Assembly (NCBI GenBank): GCA_020746835.1
Contig: JAGPNK010000002.1
Location: 2,046,001-2,110,000, forward strand
Length of the DNA: 64,000 bases
Reading direction: 5' to 3'
From: Stachybotrys elegans
Lineage: Eukaryota; Ascomycota; Sordariomycetes; Hypocreales; Stachybotryaceae
Position numbers and translations under genes: made by a program. Under the pieces are notes generated by a model. The model saw only the letters and a list, made by a program, of their open reading frames with translations. It was not told where the DNA came from and made no database searches. The number at the start of each line of letters is the position of its first letter. Positions within the stretch are counted from its first letter, which is position 1. Shown here one piece after another: positions 44,432 through 59,043 of the stretch.

Positions 44432-46618
44432 ATGTGGTCGTCCTCCGGAAGCGGCAAGAAGCCGGCGCAGTCAGTATGCTACTCCTTGACCCCGATGTCC
44501 TGACGATGTCATTCTGCTAACTGCCCCACCGCCGCAAGAGATGGTCCAAGTCGGTATGTGATGTCGAGCGCAGCTATCTCGAGACAATGGGGACTTTTTG
44601 ACTGACCAAACTGCCCGGCCCGTCGAGCAGATCGATCCGAGTATGTCGTCGCTCTCTTCATCTCTTTGTTATCCAAGGAAATCAGGGTACTGACGTTCTG
44701 GATCCAGTTCGGCATCACCCTTCTGGAGACCGCCTCCGCGAGATACGAACATACGAAGAAGTGCCACCAACCCGCTTGCCCGGGACCCGAACCTCGTCGT
44801 TGGCGCTGCATACTCTCACGCCGATATGCTCAAGCTCGACTCGCTGTGAGTTCGCCGGCCAGAACCTGCCCAGTACATGTACCGCAGGTCGGCTAATTCA
44901 AAACAACAGGAATATATCAGGCTCCTCGTCTCGTCCCCGAACACCTCCATCCTCCACCTCGACCAAATCCAAGAATGATCTTGCCTCGCCGAAGCTTAGG
45001 CAGGGGGGCAGCGGCAACTCTCCGCCTTTCAAGAGCTACATAAACTTCCTGTCTAATACCAACGATGACTGGAAAACCGACGAAGATGAGATGATGGGGT
45101 ACGAGGATGACGACGGTGACGACTTTGGTCTACCCAGCCTATCCAACATGAAACGGCGTACAAGGCGCATAGCGACTCAGAATGCTTCCGACTCCGGTGC
45201 CTTGTCTCCCGCCTTTGAAGGATCCTTTAGCATGCGACGGAACTCCAACAGTGCCGACATCGCCATCGAGCGCCCAGCACCAACATATCCAATGCCCAAG
45301 AAGAGCGAGGGCAAGATCCTGCGGCCGCAGTACAAAGACATATTAAGGGGTAATGCTTCAATCCTCAATGGAACCTTTGGAACGAAATGGCTGACACTTT
45401 TCCAGACCCTATAAACGCCCTGCATCTGATCAATTATCCTTCCGTAAACAGCAATACCAGCTCTAAGGAGGCAGACGCCATCAACTCGCGAATCACGCGG
45501 ATTAATAAGTTTAAGAAGCTTCTCCAGGCATCGTCCATTTCTTTACCAGAGCTCCGGTCTCTGGCATGGTCGGGAGTGCCTGAAGAGGTTCGCGCAGTGA
45601 CCTGGCAGCTCCTGTTGAGCTATCTCCCCACCAACAGCGAGAGGAGAGTCGCTACGCTGGAGAGGAAGAGGAAGGAATACATTGACGGCGTGCGCCAGGC
45701 CTTCGAGAGAGGCGGGGCTGGTACGGCCTCAACAGGCCGCGCGAGGGGCCTGGATGAAGTGATATGGCACCAGATCAGCATCGACATTCCCCGGACTAAT
45801 CCGCACATCGAACTGTACAGCTACGAGACAACCCAGAGGTCGCTGGAGCGCATTCTCTACGTCTGGGCCGTTCGCCACCCCGCAAGCGGCTATGTGCAGG
45901 GCATCAACGACCTAGTCACTCCCTTCTTCCAGGTCTTCCTCGGCCTCTACATCGGCGACCCCAACATCGAGACAGGAATGGACCCGGGCCAGCTGCCCAA
46001 GTCGGTTCTAGACGCCGTCGAAGCCGACACCTTCTGGTGTCTTACGAAGCTCCTCGACGGCATCCAGGACCACTACATCGTCGCTCAGCCCGGCATCCAG
46101 CGCCAAGTCGCCGCCCTGCGCGACCTCACCGCCAGGATCGACTCCAACCTCTCCAAGCATCTCGAGAAAGAGGGCGTCGAGTTCATCCAGTTTAGTTTCC
46201 GGTGGATGAACTGCCTCCTCATGCGCGAGATCAGCGTCCAGAATACCATACGGATGTGGGATACCTATCTGGTACGTGCCTCTCGTTGCTCACCCCTTGC
46301 AGCAATCATGCGTCGCACCGCACGCGCCTCTTGACCAACTGCTAACGTACAAAACAAAAGGCCGAGGAGCAGGGCTTCTCCGAGTTCCACCTCTACGTCT
46401 GCGCTGCTTTCCTGGTGAAATGGTCGGACAAGCTCCAGAAGATGGATTTCCAGGAGGTCATGATGTTCCTGCAGAGCCTCCCCACCAAAGGATGGACCGA
46501 GAAGGATATTGAGCTCCTGCTCAGCGAGGCATTCATCTGGCAGAGTCTGTTCAAGGGCTCCGCCGCACATCTCAAGGGCCAGCCTCCGCGGCCCGCGCTC
46601 CAGCATTTACAGCTATAG
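44432..46618 (+). CDS. Gyp1-type TBC domain Rab GTPase-activating protein
   Basis: Firm exons are 44708-44845, 44910-45349, 45406-46271 and 46361-46618. With small upstream exons at 44432-44473, 44541-44553 and 44631-44640 the total closes in frame at 588 residues. The N-terminal half is disordered with an acidic stretch. The TBC domain has SLAWSGVPEEVRAVTW, the arginine-finger motif IxxDxxR in ISIDIPR, and the glutamine-finger YVQ in GYVQGINDL. The C-terminus ends in WQSLFKGSAAHLKGQPP. Gyp1 stimulates GTP hydrolysis by Ypt1 and related Rabs at the Golgi. The 5' exon chain is the uncertain part: alternatives are a start at 44541, or exons 44432-44469 plus 44539-44553 joined straight to 44708, both also in frame. 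Confidence 0.88.
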
Positions 46619-47302
46619 CAACAACAACAAAATTGTGATTCCCGCCCAGCTAGTGAAAAGCTATGCTGTGGTGGTGCTTTTTGTCTGCGATCATCATTGT
46701 ATTACGTGGCAGCGCTTGGCCACGAGCAAACAGATAGACCATTTACGTATGCATGGTGCCGCGTCGGGTTGGAGGTTGAGATTTACGACACATTTGATGC
46801 GTTAATGTGCAAGGAGGGATATATTTATATGCAAACATTGTGTATATACAAACAAGCTAGTGAACGCTCTCCTGGGTCTTGTGTGAATAGCTACTGCACA
46901 TTATCCAACCCAGACTCGTTCTCGAAGTCGATGCAGAATCCCCAAATACCCCAGGGGCTAACCAATCCATGGTGCCGGGTATGATGCACCGATAACTCCC
47001 ACAGAGACAACCAAAAGTGAAAGGAATAGGGAGGAGTGGGCGGCGAAAGGACGGACAGATGGACGCAAAACAGAGATGTCGTGGGGTCGGATCCGTGCTT
47101 GGTGGCGGTTCTCGATCGGGGTGCTAATAGACGTGAAAGAGGAATGAATAGAAGCATACAGTGGGCATATGGATACACCTGCATATCGTCTGCAAATGGT
47201 ATCAGAAGGGATGGTGGTGTGTCATGGTCTTTCGCTGAATTCGTCATAAAGGAAGTAGGAAAGGGGGATTAAGAAGGCCGTCTCGTCATCCTGGGACGCC
47301 CA
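46619..47302. other. Convergent intergenic region (gyp1 and GT90 3' UTRs)
   Basis: The flanking genes converge; 684 bp without a supported gene or repeat. Confidence 0.6.
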
Positions 47303-49096
47303 TTACAGCAAGTCTGCCACGTAGCCAAGGGTATCTCTGTTCTCATCGCAAAGTCTGGCCCACTCGAGCAGCAGGCGCCATACGTAAAGCTTCATGTCTT
47401 CTCGGCGCAGGACACGCTCGGCCCACTCCTGGCCTTGCTGCGCCATGAAGGCCGCGGCACGGTCGCCGGGCCCATCATTGTCGCCGAGGTATTCAAGAAC
47501 TGCATAGAGGTCCTGGAAGGTGTTATCCAGTGGCGCAAAATGCAGCCAAGGTATTAGGCGGTCGTCGTGCCATTCCGCGTAGATTGTGGCCTTTAGGGGC
47601 AGGCTGGTAGACCGCATAAAGCCGCGGAACCGTGCACTGAAGGAGTTGCCGTCGGCGTCGGGCAGAAACTTGTATTCGTACTGCTCACTCATGGGCTTCG
47701 AGGGGGTCTCGGCAAAAAACTGCGGCAGAAAGTCACACTCGTTGGGAGGGCAGAGATGGACGAAGCCAACGTCAGCAAACTCCCTTAGCCACGAACCAAC
47801 CCTGCCCCAGGCTCGTCGACTGCTATGGTAGATGGAAGGGCTTGGGAGCTCAAACGTCTTGGCACGCATGCGCCGAGCTTCCATGCGAGACACGGTGGTG
47901 TGGTTGAGCATGTCGATGAGACGATGGCGCTGGAAGTGGTGCCAAGTCGTGTTCCTGGATCGGCCTCCCGAGGCATCTCCGCGCCAGACAAGCCCGTTTC
48001 TCTTCTGCGACCATTCCGGCCCGTGGGACTCGCCTCCAGAGTAGAATTCGTCGTCGGTGAGATACATGGCACCTGGGATGAGGATTTCGTTGTTGAGCAT
48101 GAGCTTGGAGCCGCCGAAGAGGGGGATGAGCTCCTTGGTGGTCGACAAGCTCAGAGGCTCGATAAAGCTGCCGTGGAGCTGGCGCAAATGCGGCTGCAAG
48201 CAGGGGTCCATGGAGGCAGTCCAGTTTTGTATGAAGCCGTGATATGCGTAGTCGGGCTGCCAATCATGAGGCATCTCAGCTGGTGCGGAGAAGTCCTTGA
48301 CGGCCTTGACGCCGTAGGCTGGTGTGTCCGGGCCGCACGCTGCAACAGCCAAGTTCCAGTAGGCGTTCTTAGTTCCGTACCAGCGCGCCCGGTATGGTCT
48401 GTTGTGGGAGGCGTCGACTCCTGCGAGGCCGATGTACTTGGAGGTGACCCTATTGGGAGGAGGCATGGCCCGAGTCTTTTGTTCCTTTTCGACCAGCTTG
48501 GCGATCTCGTCATGGGGGACAAGCAGGCGGGGCTCGTCCATATAGTTGATGGGCATGTCGACGTCGGGGAGGTGAACAGCGAACTCGTCGACAAGCTTGG
48601 TCCAAAGCTGCAGCCAGGGCACGCGATCGGTGGTATTACCATCGCCATTCGCGATGCCGTTGCGGACGCGCACAACCCAGTCCCAGGTATTGGCTCGGTT
48701 GACGAGAACCTCGCGGTCGAGGCCCCAGAAGGGAGCAAGGTCCTTGTATATGCGATCAAAGTAGTCCTCCACAAGGATTGCGTCGTGGTCAACGGTGGCC
48801 TGGAACCATCGATCGAAGCCCGGAGGGGGGTGTCGGCCGCGGCGCTCGCGGTATCGGGCAGCGGCGGTCTCTAGGTCATAGCTGCGCTTGGCTAACAACT
48901 CTTCATGGCGAGCGACGGCGTCGGCCATGAGCTTCTGGATAGGATGTGGTCCCCTGGCGGACAGGCGGGCGGGGAGGAGCGCAATATGGTCCCATGCTGT
49001 GTAGTTTGTGACGAAGAAGACGAAGAGCGCTGCGACGACGAGGTAGCGCAGGAGGAGTCGGGAGGGCCAGACGCGCAGATTCCAACGCTTCAACAT
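47303..49096 (-). CDS. GT90 / CAP10-type glycosyltransferase, type II membrane protein
   Basis: A single-exon ORF of 597 residues from MLKRWNLRVWPSR. A single membrane span follows at once (LLLRYLVVAALFVFFVTNY), giving a Golgi/ER type II topology. The luminal part has the CAP10 family layout: YAYHGFIQNWTASMDPCLQPHLRQLHG, then GSKLMLNNEILIPGAMYLTDD, NGLVWRGDASGG, the HFQRHRL region, QYEYKFLPDADGNSFSARFRG and FAPLDNTFQDLY. The family is related to fungal capsule-associated Cap10 and animal POGLUT enzymes that add xylose or glucose. The frame stays open 185 codons upstream to 49651, but the start at 49096 sits directly before the anchor and is preferred. Donor and acceptor are unknown. Confidence 0.92.
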   Translation of the reverse strand: MLKRWNLRVWPSRLLLRYLVVAALFVFFVTNYTAWDHIALLPARLSARGPHPIQKLMADAVARHEELLAKRSYDLETAAARYRERRGRHPPPGFDRWFQATVDHDAILVEDYFDRIYKDLAPFWGLDREVLVNRANTWDWVVRVRNGIANGDGNTTDRVPWLQLWTKLVDEFAVHLPDVDMPINYMDEPRLLVPHDEIAKLVEKEQKTRAMPPPNRVTSKYIGLAGVDASHNRPYRARWYGTKNAYWNLAVAACGPDTPAYGVKAVKDFSAPAEMPHDWQPDYAYHGFIQNWTASMDPCLQPHLRQLHGSFIEPLSLSTTKELIPLFGGSKLMLNNEILIPGAMYLTDDEFYSGGESHGPEWSQKRNGLVWRGDASGGRSRNTTWHHFQRHRLIDMLNHTTVSRMEARRMRAKTFELPSPSIYHSSRRAWGRVGSWLREFADVGFVHLCPPNECDFLPQFFAETPSKPMSEQYEYKFLPDADGNSFSARFRGFMRSTSLPLKATIYAEWHDDRLIPWLHFAPLDNTFQDLYAVLEYLGDNDGPGDRAAAFMAQQGQEWAERVLRREDMKLYVWRLLLEWARLCDENRDTLGYVADLL

Positions 49097-50279
49097 TGGA
49101 GAAGCGGGTGAGAGAGCATCGAGTCTGGTCAAGGACGGCCGCGGGTGCGGACTAGGGGAGCAAGCGGTCAAAGACGGGGTTCGAGGGTTCGGTAGTCGAT
49201 AAGATATCACAGTGTAAGGCGTACGGCTATCGTGCTTAGGTTTGTCGGGGGTGATGGGTTTGATAATGCGCGGGTGCGGCGAAGCCTGTGCGTAGGATCG
49301 GGTCGGGAAGAATGCGTCAGAGGACGAGATGGGCAGACGCAAAGTGAGGAAGGTACACTGATATGATAAGTAAGGTACGTAGATGGTATGGAGAGTAGAA
49401 GGGTAGGTCAGGGTAAGCTTGTTACGTATGTGTGCGGCATGCCAAGTTTTCTCCCACCCCCCCCCCCCCGAAGCAGCAAAGCAGGCTGGCAGAAAGACCG
49501 AGAAGGGAGCAGAGCGGCTAGCGATAGAGAAAGTCCCAGTTGAGAGTGGAGGGGATGGTGGATGCTGGTGGAGTTTGCAGACGAAATCAATCTGTCCGGA
49601 GCCACAGGTACCTTGCTGAACACTCCCAGCTCGATACATTAGGACAAGCATTCATCCATGCCAAGCCCTTCCCCGGTTGTCATGTCTTTTTCCATCCCTT
49701 CCTCATCGTTACTTGCTTTTTTCTCGTCTACTTCCTTCTTTTTCACAAGGGCATTTCCAGATAGCGGGCCCGGGTGGCTTGAACCTCTGAGGATCCATCC
49801 CTTGAGCTAGCAGTTTAAGCCTAAAGCTTCGAGGGTTAGGGGCCTGCCTAGTACCTAGCCTCCTACATACGCCTGCAAGGTACATGCCACTGCGTCTGCG
49901 ACCTGGAATCTGTAGCTGGTTTCGGTATCAGGATCTGTGCACCCCAACCTACCACCTTTGGTATTATTTTGTAGCATTAACCAGCTAGTCGTAGCAGGGA
50001 CCGGGTAGAAGAGCAAAAGAAGGTGAGCCTAGTTCTATATTACATACTACCTACCTATATTAACATGCAGGGAAAATTAAGAAATGAGAAGCAGTCCTCC
50101 ATAGCGGGGATAGGAGAAATCAAGGGCCCAGTAGGGGTTGCATCCACCAAACCTCCTCCCCTATCTGTCATCCAATATGCCTACGATTGTCATGAGGTCG
50201 GAGTAGTAATTAATTCATGGAATTAATGGCTATGTCCACCCACCCACCTAGTACCTACCTATTCCGCGAATTGCACATG

Positions 50280-50295
50280 CAGGTACATGTACCTG
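50280..50295. repeat. 16-bp perfect palindrome CAGGTACATGTACCTG
   Basis: The sequence equals its own reverse complement over 16 bases, and is centred on ACATGT with the GGTACA/TGTACC arms related to the dispersed GGTACCT motif. Confidence 0.9.
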
Positions 50296-51510
50296 TGCAT
50301 TTTTTCTTCACTTACCCCACCATCCACCCTGCCATACCAATTGTCGACCATCATCCCTTTCCCACCTCATCGGAATTAGTACCACGGTAACGTTTGTGCA
50401 CGTTATGGAAGCGCATCCTGTGTCAAGGGTTAGATCGCCCAAACAAAAGACGGTCGGTTTCGATCTTCGATATCCATGGCTAACCCTTCTCTCTCGCGCC
50501 AATTTGCCCGGCCGTTGCATCCGTATTCTGCACGCCCTACCCCTGATATCCGACGTAGATCTCTCGGTCGCTCCATCCATCCCTTTTTACACGCCTGGCT
50601 GGCGTCGTCATCAGACGTCCATCTGTATCTGCCACGCCCACATATTTCACAGTGACAATGTCCAGTGCTGCGCCGCCGCCGGCCCTGGCTAGACGTGAGA
50701 GTTTGCGTCGACTTTTCCTTGCAACTGCCTTGTGAGATGGATCATGGATGGTCATCCACTCCTGGAATGTTCTCTTTCCGGCCCTTCTCTAGCACGAGAC
50801 ATGCCATTGACTTTTGCAATCCATCCAATCTCTATCCCTTTCGGGTTTAATAGCAAGCCACCACGCCGAGGGAACTGACATTATGACGGGGTGTATGAAC
50901 CCAACATGCTCCCGTAGCTGACCATTTATCTGCGTGTCTGTCAAATATGCCAATGGCTCTATCTGGTCGAGCATGCCCACCACCCGCTGGTCTAGGGTAG
51001 CTTACATACACGACCGATTCGACTGTACTTTCGTAGTTGTATGATGAGGAAAAGAGTGTGCAGTGTGGGGTGTAAGCAGTAGAGAGCAAATAAACAGTAG
51101 AGGTGGTTCGTAGTTGTATTTTACCATACCATTGTTGTGATTATCCGGCTCGATGTATCCTGTGGCGCATTGTCCTGTTCATTCTCGCTGGTGTTCTGGT
51201 GTTTATATTGGGTTTACAGCCGAAGGGATGTCATTATACTCATACCAAGTGAACCAAAACCAATATCAGGCAGACCCAACGTAAATACGATGGAGGTGGA
51301 AAGAAGATAATAAATACCGAGGAAAAAAAAGGAAAAAAGCAACAAGCCTTAGGACCTGCAGCCACAACACAGACATACTCGATACTCACCACTTGCAAGT
51401 GATGAAGTGGTGACGCACTTGCTCTTATCCACGACTCATACACACAGGTGGTCTAGGGTAGGCAGCACACCCGCCGCACCACGGCTAATTCTCGCCGCCC
51501 GACCGGCCAG

Positions 51511-51515
51511 CCAAT
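51511..51515 (+). promoter_or_regulatory. CCAAT box upstream of the complex I gene
   Basis: CCAATCA lies about 170 bp upstream of the NDUFS7 ATG. CCAAT boxes bind the fungal HAP/CBC complex, which controls many respiratory genes. Single site, so the call is tentative. Confidence 0.4.
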
Positions 51516-51685
51516 CACAGCCTCCGCATTTCCCTAGCAGGAGGCGAATACAACCTCTCAACGTCAACCACGATTCTGCCTCAAAAACCAACTCGCCCTC
51601 AACTCTCCGCTCTTCCCCCCTCCCCTCCCCCACCCCCAAAACCTCCCTTCTCGCCGAGGACGACACGTCCACTTACAGCGTCGAG

Positions 51686-52543
51686 ATGCTCCGGTCGACG
51701 CGAACCGCGGCCTCAATGGCTCTGCGAGGTTGGTCCCTTCCCGCACACAGCATCTCTTTTCAGCTTCCGCTCGTCTGCCGAATCCACCGGTCCCGACGTG
51801 GCTGAGCCCACGCAATTGGTTTCGTACTGACACTTGTACCTCTTTCAAATAGCCCACAAGGCCACCGCTGTCGTCCCCTTCCGCGCCGCTGCCGCCTTCG
51901 CCACCACGCAACGCCGAGATGCCAGCTCTCTGACGCCTCACCCAGCTCCCGCCGGCGGCTTCGCCAAGCCCCGCAAGGAGGTTCCTCTCCCCAGCGAGGA
52001 AGGCACCAAGGGCGTCGTTCAGTATGCTCTGTATGTTATACGACACGCACCGCACCGACGTCCCGATCGACCAGTTCTAACAACCCTCGCAGCACCTCCC
52101 TCGACGTTATCACGAACTGGGCTCGCCAGTCTTCCTTGTGGCCCTTGACTTTCGGTCTTGCCTGCTGCGCTCTGGAGATGATGCACCTCTCCGCCCCTCG
52201 ATACGATCAAGATCGTCTCGGAATCATTTTCCGTGCCTCGCCTCGTCAGGCTGATGTCCTCATCGTTGCCGGCACCCTCACCAACAAGATGGCTCCTGCC
52301 CTGCGCCAGATTTACGATCAGATGCCTGAGCCCCGTTGGGTCATCTCCATGGGCAGCTGCGCCAACGGTGGAGGCTACTACCACTACAGCTACAGCGTCG
52401 TCCGTGGTTGCGACCGCATCGTCCCCGTCGACATCTACGTCCCCGGATGCCCCCCCACCAGCGAGGGTCTCATGTACGGCATCTTCCAGCTCCAGCGCAA
52501 GATGCGCAACACCAAGATCTCCAGGATGTGGTACAGGCGATAA
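51686..52543 (+). CDS. NADH:ubiquinone oxidoreductase subunit NDUFS7/PSST (complex I, cluster N2)
   Basis: Join 51686-51728, 51853-52030 and 52093-52543 gives 223 residues. The N-terminus is Arg/Ser/Ala-rich ([14 protein letters not shown]..), a mitochondrial targeting sequence. The mature part starts around [17 protein letters not shown]. The four ligands of the N2 [4Fe-4S] cluster are present: adjacent Cys98-Cys99 in [11 protein letters not shown], Cys163 in [11 protein letters not shown] and Cys193 in [10 protein letters not shown]. The subunit passes electrons from N2 to ubiquinone in the inner-membrane complex I. Introns begin gttggt and gtatgt, with CTGAC and CTAAC branch points. Length is normal for fungal orthologs. 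It converges with the Rsp5-type gene. Confidence 0.97.
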
Positions 52544-53414
52544 ACGCTCCATGGGGGGCGTGAGTGAGGCAGGGAAAGGAACGAGTGGCTGGTTCTTGAG
52601 GCAGCCAATTGCCTATCTTTTTCATTTGTGTTGGTGTACAAATCATGGTGTACAAACTGTGGCAACGCTGGTAGAAGGAGGGATAACTACGAGATAAAAC
52701 TGTAGTATCGAGATGATAAAGCCTTATTTTTTTTTTTTTTCAATGGTCGACCTATGTCACCATGAGCTCCAGGTCCTGCGCGATAAAGAGTCCGTATCCG
52801 ACACCTACGTCTGGATGTCCGCATCCTCAGCGTATGCGGAGACAACATCTACCCAGGTCAGAGGGAATTTGCGATATCTCAAATGGCCCATTGATGTATC
52901 CCAAGAGCCATGTTAATATGCGACAATCATTGCTACCGTATGAACCAATGTTTACTATCACTAATATTGCAAGGCGGACGCGCAGCATCATCACCAACAG
53001 TGAAGCGGCATGATTCCCACGTCCCGCAGCCCCCCCTTCTTGTGCCAATAGTCTTTGAAACAAATTAATCGCCCGCGTTTGACCCAACAACGCACAATCC
53101 CCCATCTCTTCAAGGCAGTCAACTCTCATGGCCATATGTTTGGGCTCGTTGGCCGTGATATGCTTCCCTTTTGTTCGAACTTTACTTGTAATTCCTCTTC
53201 ATGTCGATGTAACCGCCAGCGCCGTACAGCCTATGCTTGTGCACACTTTCCGCAAGACACAATACCCAAAACCAAGAACAACTGAATGAAAGCAGAGAAC
53301 AGATGCGAGAGGCGTTTGGGGAGGTGAATCTGTACATGGAATAAAAGAGTCCTCTCCAAACATGAGCAGAAATGGACGTCTTGCCCTTCGTAACTGAACA
53401 TTGCCAACAATCCT
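52544..53414. other. Convergent intergenic region (NDUFS7 and Rsp5 3' UTRs)
   Basis: The flanking genes converge; 871 bp with a T run at 52727-52740 and no gene. Confidence 0.6.
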
Positions 53415-56273
<2,859 letters not shown>

Positions 56274-59043
56274 GCTGGCGTTTCAACAGTAAGCGCGCCA
56301 AAGGTAGCAATAGCAACCAGCAACAAGCAAACAGATGCTGATGCGCCACTGGACCAGTCCGTGACGGTATAAATCGACAGCGACGAGACGTGAAGGAGAA
56401 TGAATGATATGCTGTAACAGAATGCAAGGTAAGAATTGCAGACGCGGTTCAACGGGCGAGTGACGAATGGACGACTAATGGTCGAGGCTGTGCACAGCCT
56501 GGAAACACCCCCCCGCTTCCGGTGGCAGGGCGGCGAGCAATAGCCGGAACAACAAGGACGGCGGGCAAGCGGTCGGACGGACGTTTGTCGAGGGGCACGC
56601 GACGAGGTATGTACAGTAGCGGGCAGCAGGCAGCGGCAGGCGAGCAACTGCTCGTTGGGAGCAGGTCGACGATGGGCGGGGAGAGTGATGGGTTTTGAGC
56701 CCAGGTGCTCTCAAGGTGGTTCGGAAGAGATTGTGGCGGTAGGTAGCAGAGACGGTTGATGGTGCCGACTAGAGTGAGCAAGCAGAGGCGCCAGCAGTGT
56801 GTACTAAAGCACACAAGATCTCTAGTGGGCCGAGCGTCCTAGTGCGCCAGTGTCAAACAGGCGACAAAACCAGCTGGGAAAAGCTGACCACGGGATGGAA
56901 CAGAGATAGAGGCGGTACTCTGGCCAGGCTTCTCAAGTCAATTCAAGCAGCGAGTGGCCAACAACTTGCGAGAGCAAAAAACCAGGAAGGAATGGAAGGC
57001 ACGCAGTACCGCACCTGTTACCTCACATCTGAGGTAGGAGGGGGGGGAAGGTGGGACATAACGCCCCCCATGCCCGCCTCCTGTCTCCCTCCTTAGTAGC
57101 CAGTCTGCCAGGTGAAGTGCCAGTGCCAGTGCCAGTGCCTGGGAGGCGGGAGGCGGGAGGCAGCTGAGGACAATGCTGGGCGCTTGTTGGTCAAGACCAG
57201 TTAGGTGATACCTGCCGCCACAGCGAGCCCAGGTACCTTGATGCCCTGGCACCGGTACCTACTGGCGTGTAGCCCACGCGAGGGATACTTAGCATGCAGG
57301 CGCCTCACACCTATCCTTCTTATCCGTGTTGTACCCCCTCATTCTACGGTTCGAGCGGCACAGCTCCAAGCGATCCATCTTCTGGGGTCTTGTGCTCAAA
57401 GGCTCACCACGGCGCCATCTCGGTATCAACTCCGAGCTCAAGAATTATAAATATCACTGCGCCCAAGGGCTGGTGCTTACTTAGGTATCTTGGATTATGC
57501 TATCTGGCCTCTTTCCGGAGGCCTATGGTATAACTCATTGCATTTGCAGCGCTCAAGTAATCCTGATCATCTTATCTTACTCATGGCTCGATATGCGCCG
57601 GACGCGTAAAACGGACCCGAAGTTCACATCCCGTTGGGTTGGTACTAATATTACATGCAACTGATTCATCTCTTGTACCAGAGCGAGGGGGGGGGGAATC
57701 TTTGCATGCTATAATGATCCTTGAATCTTCTAGAACTCTGCCATCGCCGATGATTGCATGCCCATAGCTCCTCTCGATAATGGTGGCAAGTGATCCCTCA
57801 TCATCACTAACACCGCCATAATCATTAGCTCATCAAAAGGGCATTGTTGCAAGTTGCTGTCATGGGGGAGGGCGTATCCACACCTGCAGCCACGTCCGTC
57901 CTCTCTTGGGTCTGACAGGATCAACCACATCCTGCGCGGACATGCAGGTAACATATGTACATATGTACAAAGGGCATCGTACTACTAATGAAGCAGATGG
58001 AATTCCAGCCACGCGCATCGGGATCCAATCCCAAACATTGGCGACCGTTCCAAGGAGTAATTCCACACTATATTTGTTCATGCCTGAAACGTTTCTTGTG
58101 CGTTTCTCCGGCCTCAGCCGGCGCTATGATGAATATGCTAGTTTGACTGGGCTGGCTGATGCAAGGGCTTCATCTCCCCCATCGTGACTGTGCCGCGGTA
58201 GGCCTTTTGCAGTTTATCATCTCAAGGCAATCTCAGCCGTCTTGGACTTCGGACAGACTGGCTTGCCACAATGATTTCCATTAATGAGCCAAGAACCTTG
58301 CGTGCCAACAAGACCTTGGCCATCTTGGAGGTGGCAGTGCTTCTCTCCTGACAAGTATCAGGCCGAGACAAATAGCACGCAACTCCCTGCCAACGTTATC
58401 GTTTAGTCGCCAGTTCACTGCGATCCCTTGAACGCAAGGGTCCCTGTAGCTTGAGGATTTCTCGAAGAATTGGTGACACTACATGCATAGGTTGGCAGCT
58501 ACCTAAGCGAGTGAAAGCGATAGGGAATCTGGGCATGAGGTCTTGGCGGTCGAGGCGCATGTGATATCCACTCCAAGAAAACCAGACCACTCTCCCCAGG
58601 CGCGAATCTATCTTGTGAAAATTCCCACGTCTGAGAAGATATCGTTGGACTGCGTGGTAACGGTATGGTGTATAGACCTAATTCAGACCTCAACTCCTAT
58701 CCTTACGCCCGTCTGCTTTACGGTACTCCGTACTGTACATTGGAAATGCCTGAGCCGACCCTGGCTGTTGTTTTTAAAATAACTTGGATACGCCCATCCT
58801 TCGATTTGCCTTCTCCTTCGTAAACACTGTATGTTCTTCAAGTCGATCGTGCCTTGTAGATGCTTAGCCTTGCATCGACAGGTACCCTTCATGACCTCGG
58901 ACTGGCCCGATACAGCAGTCCCGTCCCAAAACCGGCGCCCATCCTCGGGCTGTTTAGGATATCTCATCGACTTCCATTGGCTCCTCGCAACTGATTGTCA
59001 CTCGCCGCGAGGGTACACGATCGCGAGTCCGGACTCCCTGGTC
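56274..59043. other. Intergenic region upstream of the Rsp5-type gene, no gene seen
   Basis: About 2.8 kb. The left end is the Rsp5-type promoter and leader; the right end is the 3' region of the pab2 gene. It holds GGTACCT copies at 57232-57238 and 57254-57260, a 10-base G run at 57687-57696 and a tandem ACATATGT palindrome near 57951-57968. Overlapping ORFs of 90-125 codons are not supported. Confidence 0.55.

Larger units (their letters stand above)
49097..51685. promoter_or_regulatory. Long divergent intergenic region (GT90 / NDUFS7 promoters)
   Basis: About 2.6 kb between two outward-facing genes, without a supported gene. It has a 13-base C run at 49457-49469, TACCTACCT-type copies at 50049 and 50250, and a 16-bp perfect palindrome at 50280-50295. 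Confidence 0.55.

Noticed and set aside
47825..48874. 349-codon plus-strand ORF
   Set aside because: It is antisense to the GT90 gene, whose own frame has full family motifs; the antisense frame is a by-product of codon bias.
49766..49860. tRNA-like stretch with TTGAACC and paired flanks
   Set aside because: No consistent acceptor stem, anticodon loop or internal promoter boxes.
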